Assembly: GCA_945861635.1 (NCBI GenBank)
Contig: CAMAWH010000021.1
Coordinates: 1 to 64,000, forward strand
Direction of reading: 5' to 3'
DNA: 64,000 nt
Origin: Klebsiella pneumoniae
GTDB taxonomy: Bacteria > Myxococcota_A > UBA796 > SXON01
Position 1 is the stretch's first letter, and every line of letters starts with the position of its first letter. The position numbers and the translations under genes were made by a program. The notes under the pieces are model-generated. The model ran no database searches and was not told the origin of the DNA. It was given only the letters and a program-made list of their open reading frames with translations. Positions 23,915 to 33,813 of this stretch are shown here, one piece after another.

Positions 23915-25093
23915 ATGGCCACTGGCGACGACCTGTACGGCGTTCTCGGAGTCCCGAAGGATGCGTCGGCCGCGGAGATCAAGACCGCGTTTCGCGCCAT
24001 CGCGAAGGAGTGCCATCCCGACGTCGCGGGGGAGGATGCGGCGAAGCTTGAGCGCTTCAAGCGCGCGCGCGCGGCGTACGAGGTGCTGTCGGATGCCACC
24101 GAGCGCGGCCGCTACGATCGCCGGCACGAGCGGCGCACAAGCTCGCCTTTTTACGGGGGGCACTGGGGTCAGGCCGGAACGCCGGTGTCGCCGGGAGGCG
24201 CCGGGCGCATGAGCGAACCGGCGAACGGACTCGACCTTGAGGATATTTTCACGGACTTCAGCGGAAGCGGCGGCCCAGATTTTGGTTTTGGTGGGAAACA
24301 GCGGACGAACGTGCGGCCGTCGGCGGGCGGAACGCCGCGCGGCGCACCGCCACGGGCAACGGGGGGTGGCCGGCCGCCGCCCGGGGGTGGTGCGCCACGC
24401 CCACCCCCTCCGCACGCCCACGCCGGGCCGTCCACGCCCCCTCGGGAGGCATCGGCCCCGCGGCCCTCGCTCCCGCGCACGCCGGGTCGGGACATCGCCA
24501 TGCGCGTCGAGGTTGAGGCGGCCGTGGCGTCGCGTGGCGGCGTCGTCACGCTCAACTATTTCCGCGTGCTTCGTGGAGACGACGGCCGAACGCTCCATCG
24601 CTACGAAGAGATTCACGACCTGAAGATCCCGCCGGGAACGCGGCACGGGGAGACGCTGCGCGTCGAAAAGGCAGGTGACGCCGGGCAGAGCGGCGGCCCT
24701 TACGGAGATCTCATCTGCGATATCGTCGTGATCGGGTCCGCGCCCGAGGCCAGGCCGGAGGTGCCTCCTCCTCCCCCTGTTGCGCCGGAACCCCAGCCGC
24801 CCCGCATGAAGCTGCCCCCGCGCCCCCCTCCGGCCGGAGACATGCTTCGGGTGGACGTTGGCGTGGTCGAGGCCCTATTGGGCGGTCGCGTTCCCGTGAC
24901 GACGCCGAGCGGCATCGTCAACGTGTCGATTCCGCCCGGCACCTCGTCCGGTACGCGGTTCCGTTTGAAGGGTCGCGGGGAGAATGGATCCGACTTGCTT
25001 GCCGAAGTGCGGATCGTGGTCCCGAAGGGTCTCGACGACGAGTCCCGAGCGCTCATCGAGAGGTTTGCGGAGCTGAATCGAAAGCCGGAGTAG
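23915..25093 (+). CDS. DnaJ-like (CbpA-type) J-domain co-chaperone
   Basis: 392 residues, ATG at 23915 with GGGAGGGTAAGGA just upstream. J domain at residues 1-70 with DDLYGVLGV, the HPD tripeptide (KECHPDVAG) and AAYEVLSDATERGRYD. A Gly/Pro-rich linker follows instead of the Cys-rich zinc region of DnaJ. Two C-terminal substrate-binding beta-domains are recognisable (GRDIAMRVEVEAAVASRGGV and DMLRVDVGVVEALLGGRV, each with IPPGT). It should stimulate DnaK ATPase and deliver substrates. Divergent from clpX, so protein-quality genes sit together. Confidence 0.92.
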   Translation: MATGDDLYGVLGVPKDASAAEIKTAFRAIAKECHPDVAGEDAAKLERFKRARAAYEVLSDATERGRYDRRHERRTSSPFYGGHWGQAGTPVSPGGAGRMSEPANGLDLEDIFTDFSGSGGPDFGFGGKQRTNVRPSAGGTPRGAPPRATGGGRPPPGGGAPRPPPPHAHAGPSTPPREASAPRPSLPRTPGRDIAMRVEVEAAVASRGGVVTLNYFRVLRGDDGRTLHRYEEIHDLKIPPGTRHGETLRVEKAGDAGQSGGPYGDLICDIVVIGSAPEARPEVPPPPPVAPEPQPPRMKLPPRPPPAGDMLRVDVGVVEALLGGRVPVTTPSGIVNVSIPPGTSSGTRFRLKGRGENGSDLLAEVRIVVPKGLDDESRALIERFAELNRKPE

Positions 25094-25114
25094 GGTCCGG
25101 CAAAGCGGGCCGAC

Positions 25115-26329
25115 CTATTCGATGTAGCCGAGACTGTGTGGCCGATCTTCCGTCGCAGCTTCCTGACTCATCAATTCCTCCGTCACCCCCTGCATGTCAC
25201 CCTTCACGCGGACGTCGAGCCGGTTGCGGATATCACTCTCCGGACCCACGCTATCTCCTGGAACGATCGAAAATGCGTACAGGCGCACGCTGTGGTCATC
25301 GTCGCTCTGTTCGTGGCCGAAACCGATGACGTGGACGCCACCGCCGTACTCCGTGTTTTCGAGATCGTCGTGTACAGGCATGAGGTTGTCCTGCCACTCC
25401 TTGCTGCTGTCCGTCGAGCGGACCACGGCGATGCAGGGGTATTCGTCACAATCCATCGTTACGAGTGAGGTGTTTGGAAGTCCTGCGACACGCCCCCGGA
25501 CGAAGCTCTCAAAGGCCTCGGGTTTGAAGGGCGCTGCGAGATCGGTCGGCCACGCCTGCGGGGCGCCACCGAGCGCACGGAGCTGGCCGGTCGTGATCGC
25601 ATTCTCAAGCTTCAGCGAGGCGATTTCCTGGCGCAACGCCGCGGCGTCGGCCAGCGCCGGGTTTCCGTCGCCCGGGGACCGGTTGCGCCGTGGCGTCGAC
25701 GATTCGTCCAGCGTCCCGACGGTTCGCTTCTCTCCCTTTGCGAGGGTGATCGGCGCAGCATCCGCGGGTCGCAGGATCGCGACCCCTTCGAGCACGCTTA
25801 CAGTGACGATGGAGCCGGCAAGGGCGGCGAGGAAGGCTTTCTTATCCATGGTTGGGTTCTCCGTGAGCATGTCACGCGCCACCCCCCGCGGCGGTTCCAC
25901 GGAAATCTCAACTTTTCCATCGATCCTCACGGGGAGGTCCCCGGCGAGCACGTCCAACCGCCCGTCCAGCATTTCGACGCCCCGAAGAATGCGCACCTCG
26001 GCGTGGGGGCGAGGGAGGATCACGCCGACGAGCAAGCCCGCGGCAAGCGCGAGGGGGATGGCAAGTCGAAAAAATGGCTTCGCTGGGCGGTGAACAGGGG
26101 CGGACGGCGCAGCGACGGAACGAGAGGTCGGCGCGGCAACGGACAATCGCGGCGCCATCAGCGCCGGCGGCGCCATTTCCCGCGGGAGCGCGCGCAACTG
26201 CCCCGGTAAGGCCTGCATCGCCGCCCACTCCGCTGCGAGCGCAGGCTCCGTCGCGATCCGCTCGCGTACAAGCGTTTCTTCGGATTGGGAAAGCTCGCCG
26301 TCGAGCAAACGAGAAAGGTCTTCGTTCAT
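25115..26329 (-). CDS. Membrane protein, probable anti-sigma factor for the adjacent ECF sigma
   Basis: 404 residues from ATG at 26329, overlapping the TGA of the sigma gene (ATGA). The N-terminal ~60 residues have the layout of an anti-sigma domain (MNEDLSRLLDGELSQSEE, and short helices) but without the HxxxCxxC zinc site. Two hydrophobic helices follow, about 88-108 and 163-185, with a FecR-like segment between them (VRILRGVEMLDGRLDVLAGD). A coiled-coil-like part (EIASLKLENAITTGQL) and a C-terminal domain with a CDEYPC pair complete it. The likely role is to hold the sigma factor and release it on an envelope signal; the signal is unknown. Confidence 0.75.
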   Translation of the reverse strand: MNEDLSRLLDGELSQSEETLVRERIATEPALAAEWAAMQALPGQLRALPREMAPPALMAPRLSVAAPTSRSVAAPSAPVHRPAKPFFRLAIPLALAAGLLVGVILPRPHAEVRILRGVEMLDGRLDVLAGDLPVRIDGKVEISVEPPRGVARDMLTENPTMDKKAFLAALAGSIVTVSVLEGVAILRPADAAPITLAKGEKRTVGTLDESSTPRRNRSPGDGNPALADAAALRQEIASLKLENAITTGQLRALGGAPQAWPTDLAAPFKPEAFESFVRGRVAGLPNTSLVTMDCDEYPCIAVVRSTDSSKEWQDNLMPVHDDLENTEYGGGVHVIGFGHEQSDDDHSVRLYAFSIVPGDSVGPESDIRNRLDVRVKGDMQGVTEELMSQEAATEDRPHSLGYIE

Positions 26330-26793
26330 GACATCCCCTGTGCGAGCGCGGTGCGAGCGCGGTGGAGGCGAGACTTGATGGTGCCGACGGGGACACCCTC
26401 TGCTGCGGCGATTTCGTCGAGTGGAATTTCATGCAAATGGTGGAGCACCACTACCCGCCGGTGTGGCTCTGGCAGCGCGGATAGTGCTGCTTCAAGACGG
26501 GTAGATGTCGCGTGTAGCGTCAGCGCGTCGGGTGCGAGCGGTGCGAGATCGACCAATTCGTCGGTGTCCGTGACATTGGCGCGCACTTGCCGCCGGCGGT
26601 GGCGATCGACCAGGTGGCGATGGGTAATCGTCGTAAGCCACGTCGAGTACGATGCGCTTCCCTCCGGGTCGAAGTGCGCCCGCAACGCCTTCTCCCATAC
26701 CTCCTGATAGGCGTCGTCGGGTTGCGGGTCGAGCCGGCGACACAGCGCCCAGACCATCGGTCCGAACCGTTCGACATTGGCAGACGGATCCAT
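26326..26793 (-). CDS. ECF-type RNA polymerase sigma factor
   Basis: 155 residues from ATG at 26793 (a GTG at 26808 is also possible). Region 2 shows DDAYQEVWEKALR and STWLTTITHRHLVDRHRR; region 4 shows LSALPEPHRRVVVLHHLHE and DEIAAAEGVPVGTIKSRLHRA. This is the common sigma-24-like layout controlling extracytoplasmic responses. Its stop overlaps the start of the membrane protein that likely acts as its anti-sigma factor. The gene begins 40 bases after the end of lon on the same strand, so part of its expression may come from read-through of lon. Confidence 0.92.
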   Translation of the reverse strand: MDPSANVERFGPMVWALCRRLDPQPDDAYQEVWEKALRAHFDPEGSASYSTWLTTITHRHLVDRHRRRQVRANVTDTDELVDLAPLAPDALTLHATSTRLEAALSALPEPHRRVVVLHHLHEIPLDEIAAAEGVPVGTIKSRLHRARTALAQGMS

Positions 26794-26833
26794 GCGGGGA
26801 GAGTACACGCGCGACCCGCGGAAGGGTTCCCGT

Positions 26834-29218
26834 CTATTTGTTCGGCGACGCGTCGCTGGTGGGCGTTGCCACGCCAGGCCGCCCGGTGTCGGGCGCGGCC
26901 ATGGCCGGCGGTTCTACCGCCGGCATCAGCGCGATCTCCAGCACCTCGTATGCGTTGTCCACGAAGTGGTAGCGCATTTCCTCACGAACGACGGCCGGAA
27001 TGTCGTGCAGATCGCGCTCGCACAGGCGCGGCAATACGACGTCCGTGATGCCCGCGCGCCGGGCAGCCAGCACCTTTTCTTTGACGCCGCCGACCGGCAA
27101 AACCTTTCCGCGGAGCGTCAATTCCCCGGACATTGCCAGATTGTGGCGCACGGGACGGCCCGTCAGCACCGAAACGAGCGCTGTAAACATCGTGACGCCG
27201 GCGCTCGGACCATCCTTCGGAATCGCGCCGGCCGGCATGTGCAGGTGGAATTCGTTGTCGGCAAAAACCTTGGCGTCCAACCCGAACCGCGGTGCCTGCT
27301 CGCGCACCAGAGACATGGCCGCCTCGCAGCTCTCCTTCATCACGTTTCCCAGGCTTCCGGTCAGCTTGAGGCCCCGCGGCCCCTCCATCTTCGTAGCTTC
27401 GATGAACAAGATATCGCCGCCGGACTCCGTCCATGCGAGGCCGATGGCGATGCCGGGCCGATTGGTTCTCTCCGCCAATTCGAGGTGATATTTGGGCGGG
27501 CCCTGCCACGCGGTGATTTGGTCGGGGGTGACCGCCAGCGGTTCCGGCTGCCCCTCGACAATCCGCCGCGCCGTCTTTCGGAACAGCGCCGCCAACTCGC
27601 GTTCCAGCGAACGGACGCCGGCCTCACGGGTGTAGCTTCGAATCAGAAACTGCAGCGATTCATCAGGAATATCGAGATGGCCGGGTGGAATCCCGTGCGC
27701 CTCTCGGAGGCGCTCCAGCAGGTGCATCCGCGCGATCGCCATTTTCTCCTCTTCAATATACCCGTGTAATTCGATCATTTCGAGACGATCGTGCAGGGCG
27801 GCGGGAATGGGATCCTCGACGTTGGCCGTGCCGATGAACAGGACGTTGGAAAGATCGAACGGCACGTCCAGGTAATGATCCCGAAACGAGTTGTTCTGTT
27901 CCGGGTCCAGCACTTCCAGGAGCGCGCTGGCCGGGTCGCCGCGGAAATCGGTGCCGATTTTGTCCAATTCGTCGAGAATGATGACCGGGTTTCTTGTGCC
28001 TGCGCGCTTCAGCGCCTGAATGACTCGACCCGGCAGCGCGCCAACGTACGTACGGCGGTGCCCGCGAATTTCGGCCTCGTCTTTCATGCCGCCGAGCGCG
28101 ATTCGCTCGACCTTCCGGCCCAGCGCCCGCCCGATGCTGCGTCCAAGCGACGTTTTTCCGACTCCCGGTGGCCCGACGAAACAAAGAATCGGACCTTTGG
28201 CGTCCTTCTTGAGTTGCCGAACCGCAAGAAACTCAAGCAGGCGCGCCTTGATCTTGTCGAGGCCGTAATGGTCTTCATCGAGTGTGCGTCGTGCCTCCAC
28301 TAAATCCGTCGAATCATCCGTTTGGATGGACCACGGCATCGCGACCAACCAATCGAGGTACGTTCGCGCAACCATGTACTCGCTCGCATCGACATGGATC
28401 TTTTTCAGGCGATCCAGCTCGCGGCGCGCGTCCTTCTCGACCTCCTCCGGCATGTGCGCTTCGGCGATCTTTCGGTCGTATTCGATGATCTCGTCGACGA
28501 CGGTTTCACCCAACTCCTTCTGGATCGCTTTCAGCTGTTCCCGCAGGTGATATTCACGCTGGGACGTGTCCATGTTCTTTTGGACTTCCCGTTGGATTCG
28601 GCTGGCGAGAGTCGCATATTCTCGCTGCCGCTCCAGAAACCAAATCATTCGTGTTAAACGCTCATCGAGCTTGGGCTCCGCGAGAATTTCCTGGGCCTCG
28701 TCCGGCGCCAGTCCCAACTGCGCGGCAACGTAATCGCACGCACGCTCCGCACCCTCCTGCATCTCCAACGATTTGTCCAACTCGAAGGGTCGGTCTGGAT
28801 TTCCGGTGAAAATCTCTCGCATCAACTCGCGAAGGCGCCGCTCGGCCGCCTGCACGACCTTCGCATCGCCAGGGAGCCCGGCAAACCTCGACGGGTGACA
28901 GACCGTTCCGTTTTTTGCGGCGTCCGCGAAGTCGCGGACGTTCACTCGGTCGAGTACCTCTACGAGCGCGCGCACGCCGCCATCGGGCAGGTTCAGGGTG
29001 CGCACCACGCGCGCAAAGGTGCCGACACCGTGCACGTCGTCGGCGAGGGGATTTTCTAGCCCCGGATCCTTCTGCAGGACCAGAACGAGTTCCTGCTGCG
29101 TTTCCAGGTGGGTGTCCAGCGAAGCAACCGATGGGCCCCGCCCGACGGTGATGGCCGATATTTGGCCGGGAAACAGGACTTGCCCGCGTAGGGCGATGGT
29201 TGGATGGGGGCGAGGCAT
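26834..29218 (-). CDS. lon: ATP-dependent protease Lon
   Basis: 794 residues from ATG at 29218 (upstream in-frame starts at 29248 and 29290 give Arg-rich extensions unlike Lon). Order: LON substrate-binding domain (1-~200), helical region with RIQREVQKNMDTSQREYHLR, AAA+ with Walker A GPPGVGKTS near residue 348, Walker B PVIILDELDKIG, and the C-terminal Ser-Lys protease with PKDGPSAG (Ser near 671) and GGVKEKV (Lys near 712). All catalytic parts are intact. It removes damaged and short-lived regulatory proteins in the cytosol. The tail after EVLEIALMPA is a short Pro/Ala/Thr extension. It lies just before the ECF sigma pair. Confidence 0.95.
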   Translation of the reverse strand: MPRPHPTIALRGQVLFPGQISAITVGRGPSVASLDTHLETQQELVLVLQKDPGLENPLADDVHGVGTFARVVRTLNLPDGGVRALVEVLDRVNVRDFADAAKNGTVCHPSRFAGLPGDAKVVQAAERRLRELMREIFTGNPDRPFELDKSLEMQEGAERACDYVAAQLGLAPDEAQEILAEPKLDERLTRMIWFLERQREYATLASRIQREVQKNMDTSQREYHLREQLKAIQKELGETVVDEIIEYDRKIAEAHMPEEVEKDARRELDRLKKIHVDASEYMVARTYLDWLVAMPWSIQTDDSTDLVEARRTLDEDHYGLDKIKARLLEFLAVRQLKKDAKGPILCFVGPPGVGKTSLGRSIGRALGRKVERIALGGMKDEAEIRGHRRTYVGALPGRVIQALKRAGTRNPVIILDELDKIGTDFRGDPASALLEVLDPEQNNSFRDHYLDVPFDLSNVLFIGTANVEDPIPAALHDRLEMIELHGYIEEEKMAIARMHLLERLREAHGIPPGHLDIPDESLQFLIRSYTREAGVRSLERELAALFRKTARRIVEGQPEPLAVTPDQITAWQGPPKYHLELAERTNRPGIAIGLAWTESGGDILFIEATKMEGPRGLKLTGSLGNVMKESCEAAMSLVREQAPRFGLDAKVFADNEFHLHMPAGAIPKDGPSAGVTMFTALVSVLTGRPVRHNLAMSGELTLRGKVLPVGGVKEKVLAARRAGITDVVLPRLCERDLHDIPAVVREEMRYHFVDNAYEVLEIALMPAVEPPAMAAPDTGRPGVATPTSDASPNK

Positions 29219-29280
29219 GGCGGCTCGCGGTCTATCACGCTCCGACATCCGGTGTGCTGGATGGCCGACTGCACCCGTCG

Positions 29281-29772
29281 TCAGCCGCACTGCCGCTGCG
29301 AATCGCAGATGGACGCGTCGAACGTGCCCTCCAACTCGCTTCCCTCGCGGCCGATCTGATACGTCCCGCCGATTCGGGTGCCGTCCGCGCTGATTTCCAC
29401 GCGCCCATCGTCCAGAAACGCCTCCTCTGACGTGCCGGACTCACGATAAAATGCCTGCCCATCCGATGGAAAACCGAACCGGTTTCCGGCAACCGGAATG
29501 TCCGCATAGAGAATCATGCGCATTCGGGAGGACGATGTGTCGGGTGGGTTGCACACGTCGGTGTTCAGTCCGACGTAGATCTCCCACGCCGGTCCGTCGG
29601 TCGGACCGCAGGACGCGAAGGACCACGCGAGTCCAGCGGGCCCCGGCGTAGGGGCGACGCCAGTTTCCTCCGTACTATCTCCGGTGTCTGCCGGTGCGTC
29701 TCCTGTGTCGCGTCCCGAGAGCCGGGCAGCGGCGACCGGGGCGGACGCGCACGCAAGCACGAACAGGGTCAT
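29281..29772 (-). CDS. Small hypothetical lipoprotein
   Basis: 163 residues, ATG at 29772. Signal and lipobox are short (FVLAC, Cys8), followed by an acidic linker built from DTGD-type repeats around residues 20-38, as in other surface lipoproteins here. The mature part is beta-rich with a Cys pair near the start (SFASCGPTDG ... TDVCNPPD) and another at the end (SICDSQRQC), suggesting disulfides outside the cytosol. No family recognised. It reads in the direction of lon with about 60 bases between, and is divergent from the kinase giant. Confidence 0.65.
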   Translation of the reverse strand: MTLFVLACASAPVAAARLSGRDTGDAPADTGDSTEETGVAPTPGPAGLAWSFASCGPTDGPAWEIYVGLNTDVCNPPDTSSSRMRMILYADIPVAGNRFGFPSDGQAFYRESGTSEEAFLDDGRVEISADGTRIGGTYQIGREGSELEGTFDASICDSQRQCG

Positions 29773-29832
29773 CCGTTCGGTCTAACATCGATCTCCCCAA
29801 GGCCTCGTCACTCGACTACCATTCCGCGGCGC

Positions 29833-32800
29833 ATGAACTTCCCGATCCCGTTTGGCAACTACCAGCTCGTCGATCGCATCGCGGTCGGTGGGATGGCGGA
29901 GGTGTTTCTTGCCCGGAGTTTCGGCGTTGAAGGGTTTGAGAAGCGCCTCGTCATCAAACGGATCATCCCCGACCTCGCCCGGAATCCGCGCTTCGTTTCG
30001 ATGTTCGTGCACGAAGCCAAGCTCTCGGTTGCGCTGAACCATCCCAACATCGTCCAGGTATTCGACCTCGGAAAGGTGGACGACGACCACTTCATGGCGA
30101 TGGAGTACATCCACGGGCGCGACCTCACGCAATTTTTGCGAGCGCTCCGACGGAATGGCGAAAAACTGGCGCCTGCGCTCGCTGGATACGTCGCGGCGCA
30201 GGTTGCGCGCGGACTTGCGTACGCGCACGCCCGATCGGCGCCGGACGGGCGCCCGCTGCACATTGTCCACCGCGATATTTCCCCGCACAACATCATGGTG
30301 AGCTTCGAAGGTGACGTGAAAATCGTCGATTTCGGGATCGCGCGGTTGGCGGGTGAAACCGTGGACGCCCCCGCGACCGGGCGGCCGGGCGGAGGGAAAT
30401 TCGCGTACATGAGCCCCGAGCAGGCGCGCGGCGACGGTTTGGATGCGCGAACCGACATTTTTTCTCTCGGCGTTGTGTTGTACGAAATGCTGGCGGGAAA
30501 ACGACTGTTTGCCGACGGGGACCCAGACGAGAAACTCCGACAGGTCGTGGAGTGCGTCGTACCGGATATTCGGGAAGTGCGCGGTGACGTCGACGAAGAA
30601 CTGGCGTCCGTTGTCCGTCGGGCACTGGCAAAGTCGCCGGACGACCGGTACGCAACCGCGGCGCTTCTGGAGGAGGATATTCGGGCGTGGCTGTATAGCG
30701 TCGGATTTCGATCGGGCGCAGGCCAACTGTCCACGCGCATGCGGCTCGCATTCTCCTTGGAGCTTGCGGGAGAAAAACCATCGACAGACTTGGATCTTTT
30801 GGCTGATGACCTTCACGCCATGCACACGGGCGTGGACCCGGAGCCGTCCTCATCGACGTCCTCTCTTCAGGACTCCGCATCCGTGAGTGACGATCGTGGC
30901 CCGCGCCTGCTCGCGACCTCCCGGGGGGAGCGAAAAAACGTCGTCGTTTTGGTGGCAGAAGTCAATGGGTTGACGGAGATTTCCGCGCAGGCAGAAACGG
31001 AAGATATCGCGCGGATTCATTATCGAATGTTGCGCATGATCCGGAGCCTCATCGACCGGATGGGCGGCGTCGCGGAGCGCTTCGACGACGACACGCTTTT
31101 CGTTTTCTTCGGCCTTCCCCGTGCGCATGGCGATGACCTCGATCGTGCGTTGATGTGCGCTCGGGATTTTCACCGACTTGCGGCGCGCCTGCGCAAACGT
31201 GGCTTGGCGACCGAGTTCTCGGTTGGTGTACACGTGGGGGAGCTGAACGTCGCCAAGCGTGTTGGTCGGCATTTCCGATTCACGGCTCGGGGCGACACCC
31301 TGAAAACCTGTGTTCGCCTGGCGTATGCGGCCGAGCCCGGCTCTACGCTGGTGTCAGATAAGGTCGCCGCCCTTGCGGGTGATCGTTTCCCGTTCGATCG
31401 CGGGCCGGAGCTGCGTCGCAAGGGCACGCGCGGCACACGCGCGAGCTTCATGTTGGCGGGTCCTCGCCGCCGCGGCGTGCGGGGCGCCTCCGGCCGATGG
31501 TTGCGCCGCGGAGACGAGTTGGAGGTGCTTCGCGACGCGATTGCCGCCCTCCGTGAGGGGCGGGGTGGCCGGATCGGCGTGCGCGGAGAGGCGGGCATCG
31601 GCAAGTCACGCCTGCTCCGCGAGCTGCGTGAGTTGGCGTCGCGTCGTAATATTCGAGTATTCCATGGCCGCGCGCTTCCGTTTGGCACGGAGCGGCCGCT
31701 GGCTGTATTTCGCGACTTGATTTCGGATGTTCTTGGCATCGAAGGTGAAGTGGGTCACCAGACGGTTCGCGAGAAGTTGCAGCGGCTCTCGGAGTTGCAT
31801 CTCGATCAGGATGACATCGCAGTATTTGCGATGATGTTTGCGCTCGAGACGCCCGAGCGGCCGACAGCGAGTCGTGACGCCATCGACAACGCGCTCGTAA
31901 AGCTGGTTCGCGGGCTGGCGGCCGATGGGCCGACCATCGTCGTTCTCGAGGATCTGCAATATCTTGATGGCTTCGAGCGGGGCATTCTGGACACTTTGCT
32001 CCGGGTCACGGATGGCGAGCCCGTCCTTGTGCTGGCGAGTTGGCGCGGCGAAGTGCCGCCGGGAATGTCCGGGCGCTTTCGGGAGGTGCCGCTCGGCGCC
32101 CTTGCCGCGGATCAGGTCGCGAGTATGGCGGCGGACCTGCTGGGCGGGGACTCCATCGGGCCCGACCTCACACGCCTCGTCCTTCGCACGGCGGAAGGCA
32201 ATCCGCTGTACCTTGAAGAAATCCTGAAGGCGCTGCAACAGAGCGGACGCATCTGGTTCGAGGGCGCGGTTGGACGTCTCAGGGATCCACATCTTGACCC
32301 TGGACTTCCCGATACGTTGCAGGGATTGATCGCGGCGCGTGTCGACGCGTTGGAGGCCGCCAGCAAGGGGGCGCTGCAGGTAGCCGCGATCGTGGGAATG
32401 TCATTTTCGCCGCAGTTGCTCGGAGAGGCGGTGGGCGCGGACGAGCCGATGGTATTGATTGGAGAGTTGGTCCGCGCGGGCCTGATTTCGCCGGAGAGCC
32501 GCAATCCGGACACGGCGTACACGTTTGCCTCCGTCTTGATCTGGGAGTGTGTGACACGCGGTATAATGGGTCTGCAACGTCGTGAATATCACAGAATGGT
32601 GGCGGGTGCGATGGAGCGCCTGTATCGCGACCGTTTGGATCCCGTCATCGAAGCCTACGCGCAGCACAGCCACGCCGGTGGGCGCGCCCGCGAGGCGATT
32701 CGCGCGATCTCCGACGCGGGCGACCAACTCCAGGGCGGGCAGTTTCTTGAGCGCGCACTGGATTGCTATTTGCGCGGTATTTCCTGGTTCGATCAGGCCG

Positions 32801-33786
32801 CGCGCGATGTACGGGACAGCACGATCGAGGCGCGCTTGCACGTAGCCGCCGGGGAAGTGGCTCTGCTCCTCGGCCTCCCCGCGGCGGAGCGAATGTTGCA
32901 GGTTGCATTGGATATTGCGGCGGAGGGAGGGCCGCCCTCGTGCGAGGCCCGCGCGCTATTGTCGCTCGGGCAGTTCTACCGCGGCAAGGGGCGTTCATTA
33001 TTGGCCCGGGCCAACCTCGACGCGGCGTGTTCTCTCGCCCGCCGGCACGGGGACCGGCCATCGCAAGTGCAGTGCATCGAGGCACTCGGCGCGCAAGCGC
33101 TTGATGAGGGGCATCTCGACGAGGCGCAATCGCTGTACACGGAGGGCATGCGCGTTGCGGGAGAGGACCGCTCGCTCGCCGCGCGAATGTTGCTCGGCAT
33201 GGCCAACCACGCGCTCGCGCGAGACGATGCAGGCCGTGCCCTGACGCTCCTCACCGAGGCGATGCCGATTGCGGAAGCCGCCAACGATCGCATTCTGCTC
33301 GGGCGAATCGCGAACAATATCGGGCTCTGTCATTTCAACGAGGGCCGTTACCTGGAAGCACTGACAGAGTTTCGGCGTGCCATCGAGCTGCGTCGTGGAC
33401 TTGGATACCGCCACGGGGAGGTGATCAACCTTCATAACGTCGGGGACGCGTGGCTACGTCTGGGTGATTTGCCGCATGCTTATGCCAGCTTTGAGCAGAG
33501 TCGAGAGGTTGCGCACGAGACCGGTTGGGACCGCGGCGTCACTATGAACGACGTATTTCTCCACTACCTCCGTGGATTGCGCGGAGAGGAAGTCGCGCTT
33601 GATTTGGCTGCTGCCAGCCAACTCGCCGCGCGGCTCGGTGACCTCGAAATCGCGCTGACGGGTCGGTGGTTTCTCGCGCGCCTGCGCGGGGATTCGGCTG
33701 CGATTACCGAGGTGCAGGACGAGGCGCGGAGCGCCGGTTTGACAGGACTGGCCCGGCAAATCGGCGGGCAGGTGGCGCCGGCGTGA
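29833..33786 (+). CDS. Ser/Thr kinase - pseudo-cyclase - ATPase - TPR signalling protein
   Basis: 1317 residues. Residues ~8-290 are a PknB-type kinase with VIKRIIP, HRDISPHNI, DFGIAR and MSPEQARG. About 355-535 is a class III cyclase fold (RKNVVVLVAEVNGLT ... ERFDDDTLFVFFG ... FSVGVHVGELNVAKRVG); the usual first metal Asp is Glu, so activity is doubtful. Then comes an ATPase of the AAA_16/MalT type (RGEAGIGKSRLLREL, near 588-603; IVVLEDLQYLD) and from about 930 to the end a row of TPR-like helices. Such proteins integrate kinase output with NTPase-driven assembly in myxobacteria. It starts a co-directional run ending in a RiPP-like trio. Confidence 0.9.
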   Translation: MNFPIPFGNYQLVDRIAVGGMAEVFLARSFGVEGFEKRLVIKRIIPDLARNPRFVSMFVHEAKLSVALNHPNIVQVFDLGKVDDDHFMAMEYIHGRDLTQFLRALRRNGEKLAPALAGYVAAQVARGLAYAHARSAPDGRPLHIVHRDISPHNIMVSFEGDVKIVDFGIARLAGETVDAPATGRPGGGKFAYMSPEQARGDGLDARTDIFSLGVVLYEMLAGKRLFADGDPDEKLRQVVECVVPDIREVRGDVDEELASVVRRALAKSPDDRYATAALLEEDIRAWLYSVGFRSGAGQLSTRMRLAFSLELAGEKPSTDLDLLADDLHAMHTGVDPEPSSSTSSLQDSASVSDDRGPRLLATSRGERKNVVVLVAEVNGLTEISAQAETEDIARIHYRMLRMIRSLIDRMGGVAERFDDDTLFVFFGLPRAHGDDLDRALMCARDFHRLAARLRKRGLATEFSVGVHVGELNVAKRVGRHFRFTARGDTLKTCVRLAYAAEPGSTLVSDKVAALAGDRFPFDRGPELRRKGTRGTRASFMLAGPRRRGVRGASGRWLRRGDELEVLRDAIAALREGRGGRIGVRGEAGIGKSRLLRELRELASRRNIRVFHGRALPFGTERPLAVFRDLISDVLGIEGEVGHQTVREKLQRLSELHLDQDDIAVFAMMFALETPERPTASRDAIDNALVKLVRGLAADGPTIVVLEDLQYLDGFERGILDTLLRVTDGEPVLVLASWRGEVPPGMSGRFREVPLGALAADQVASMAADLLGGDSIGPDLTRLVLRTAEGNPLYLEEILKALQQSGRIWFEGAVGRLRDPHLDPGLPDTLQGLIAARVDALEAASKGALQVAAIVGMSFSPQLLGEAVGADEPMVLIGELVRAGLISPESRNPDTAYTFASVLIWECVTRGIMGLQRREYHRMVAGAMERLYRDRLDPVIEAYAQHSHAGGRAREAIRAISDAGDQLQGGQFLERALDCYLRGISWFDQAARDVRDSTIEARLHVAAGEVALLLGLPAAERMLQVALDIAAEGGPPSCEARALLSLGQFYRGKGRSLLARANLDAACSLARRHGDRPSQVQCIEALGAQALDEGHLDEAQSLYTEGMRVAGEDRSLAARMLLGMANHALARDDAGRALTLLTEAMPIAEAANDRILLGRIANNIGLCHFNEGRYLEALTEFRRAIELRRGLGYRHGEVINLHNVGDAWLRLGDLPHAYASFEQSREVAHETGWDRGVTMNDVFLHYLRGLRGEEVALDLAAASQLAARLGDLEIALTGRWFLARLRGDSAAITEVQDEARSAGLTGLARQIGGQVAPA

Positions 33787-33813
33787 TACGATCAAGGGCA
33801 GGAGCCCCTTTCG

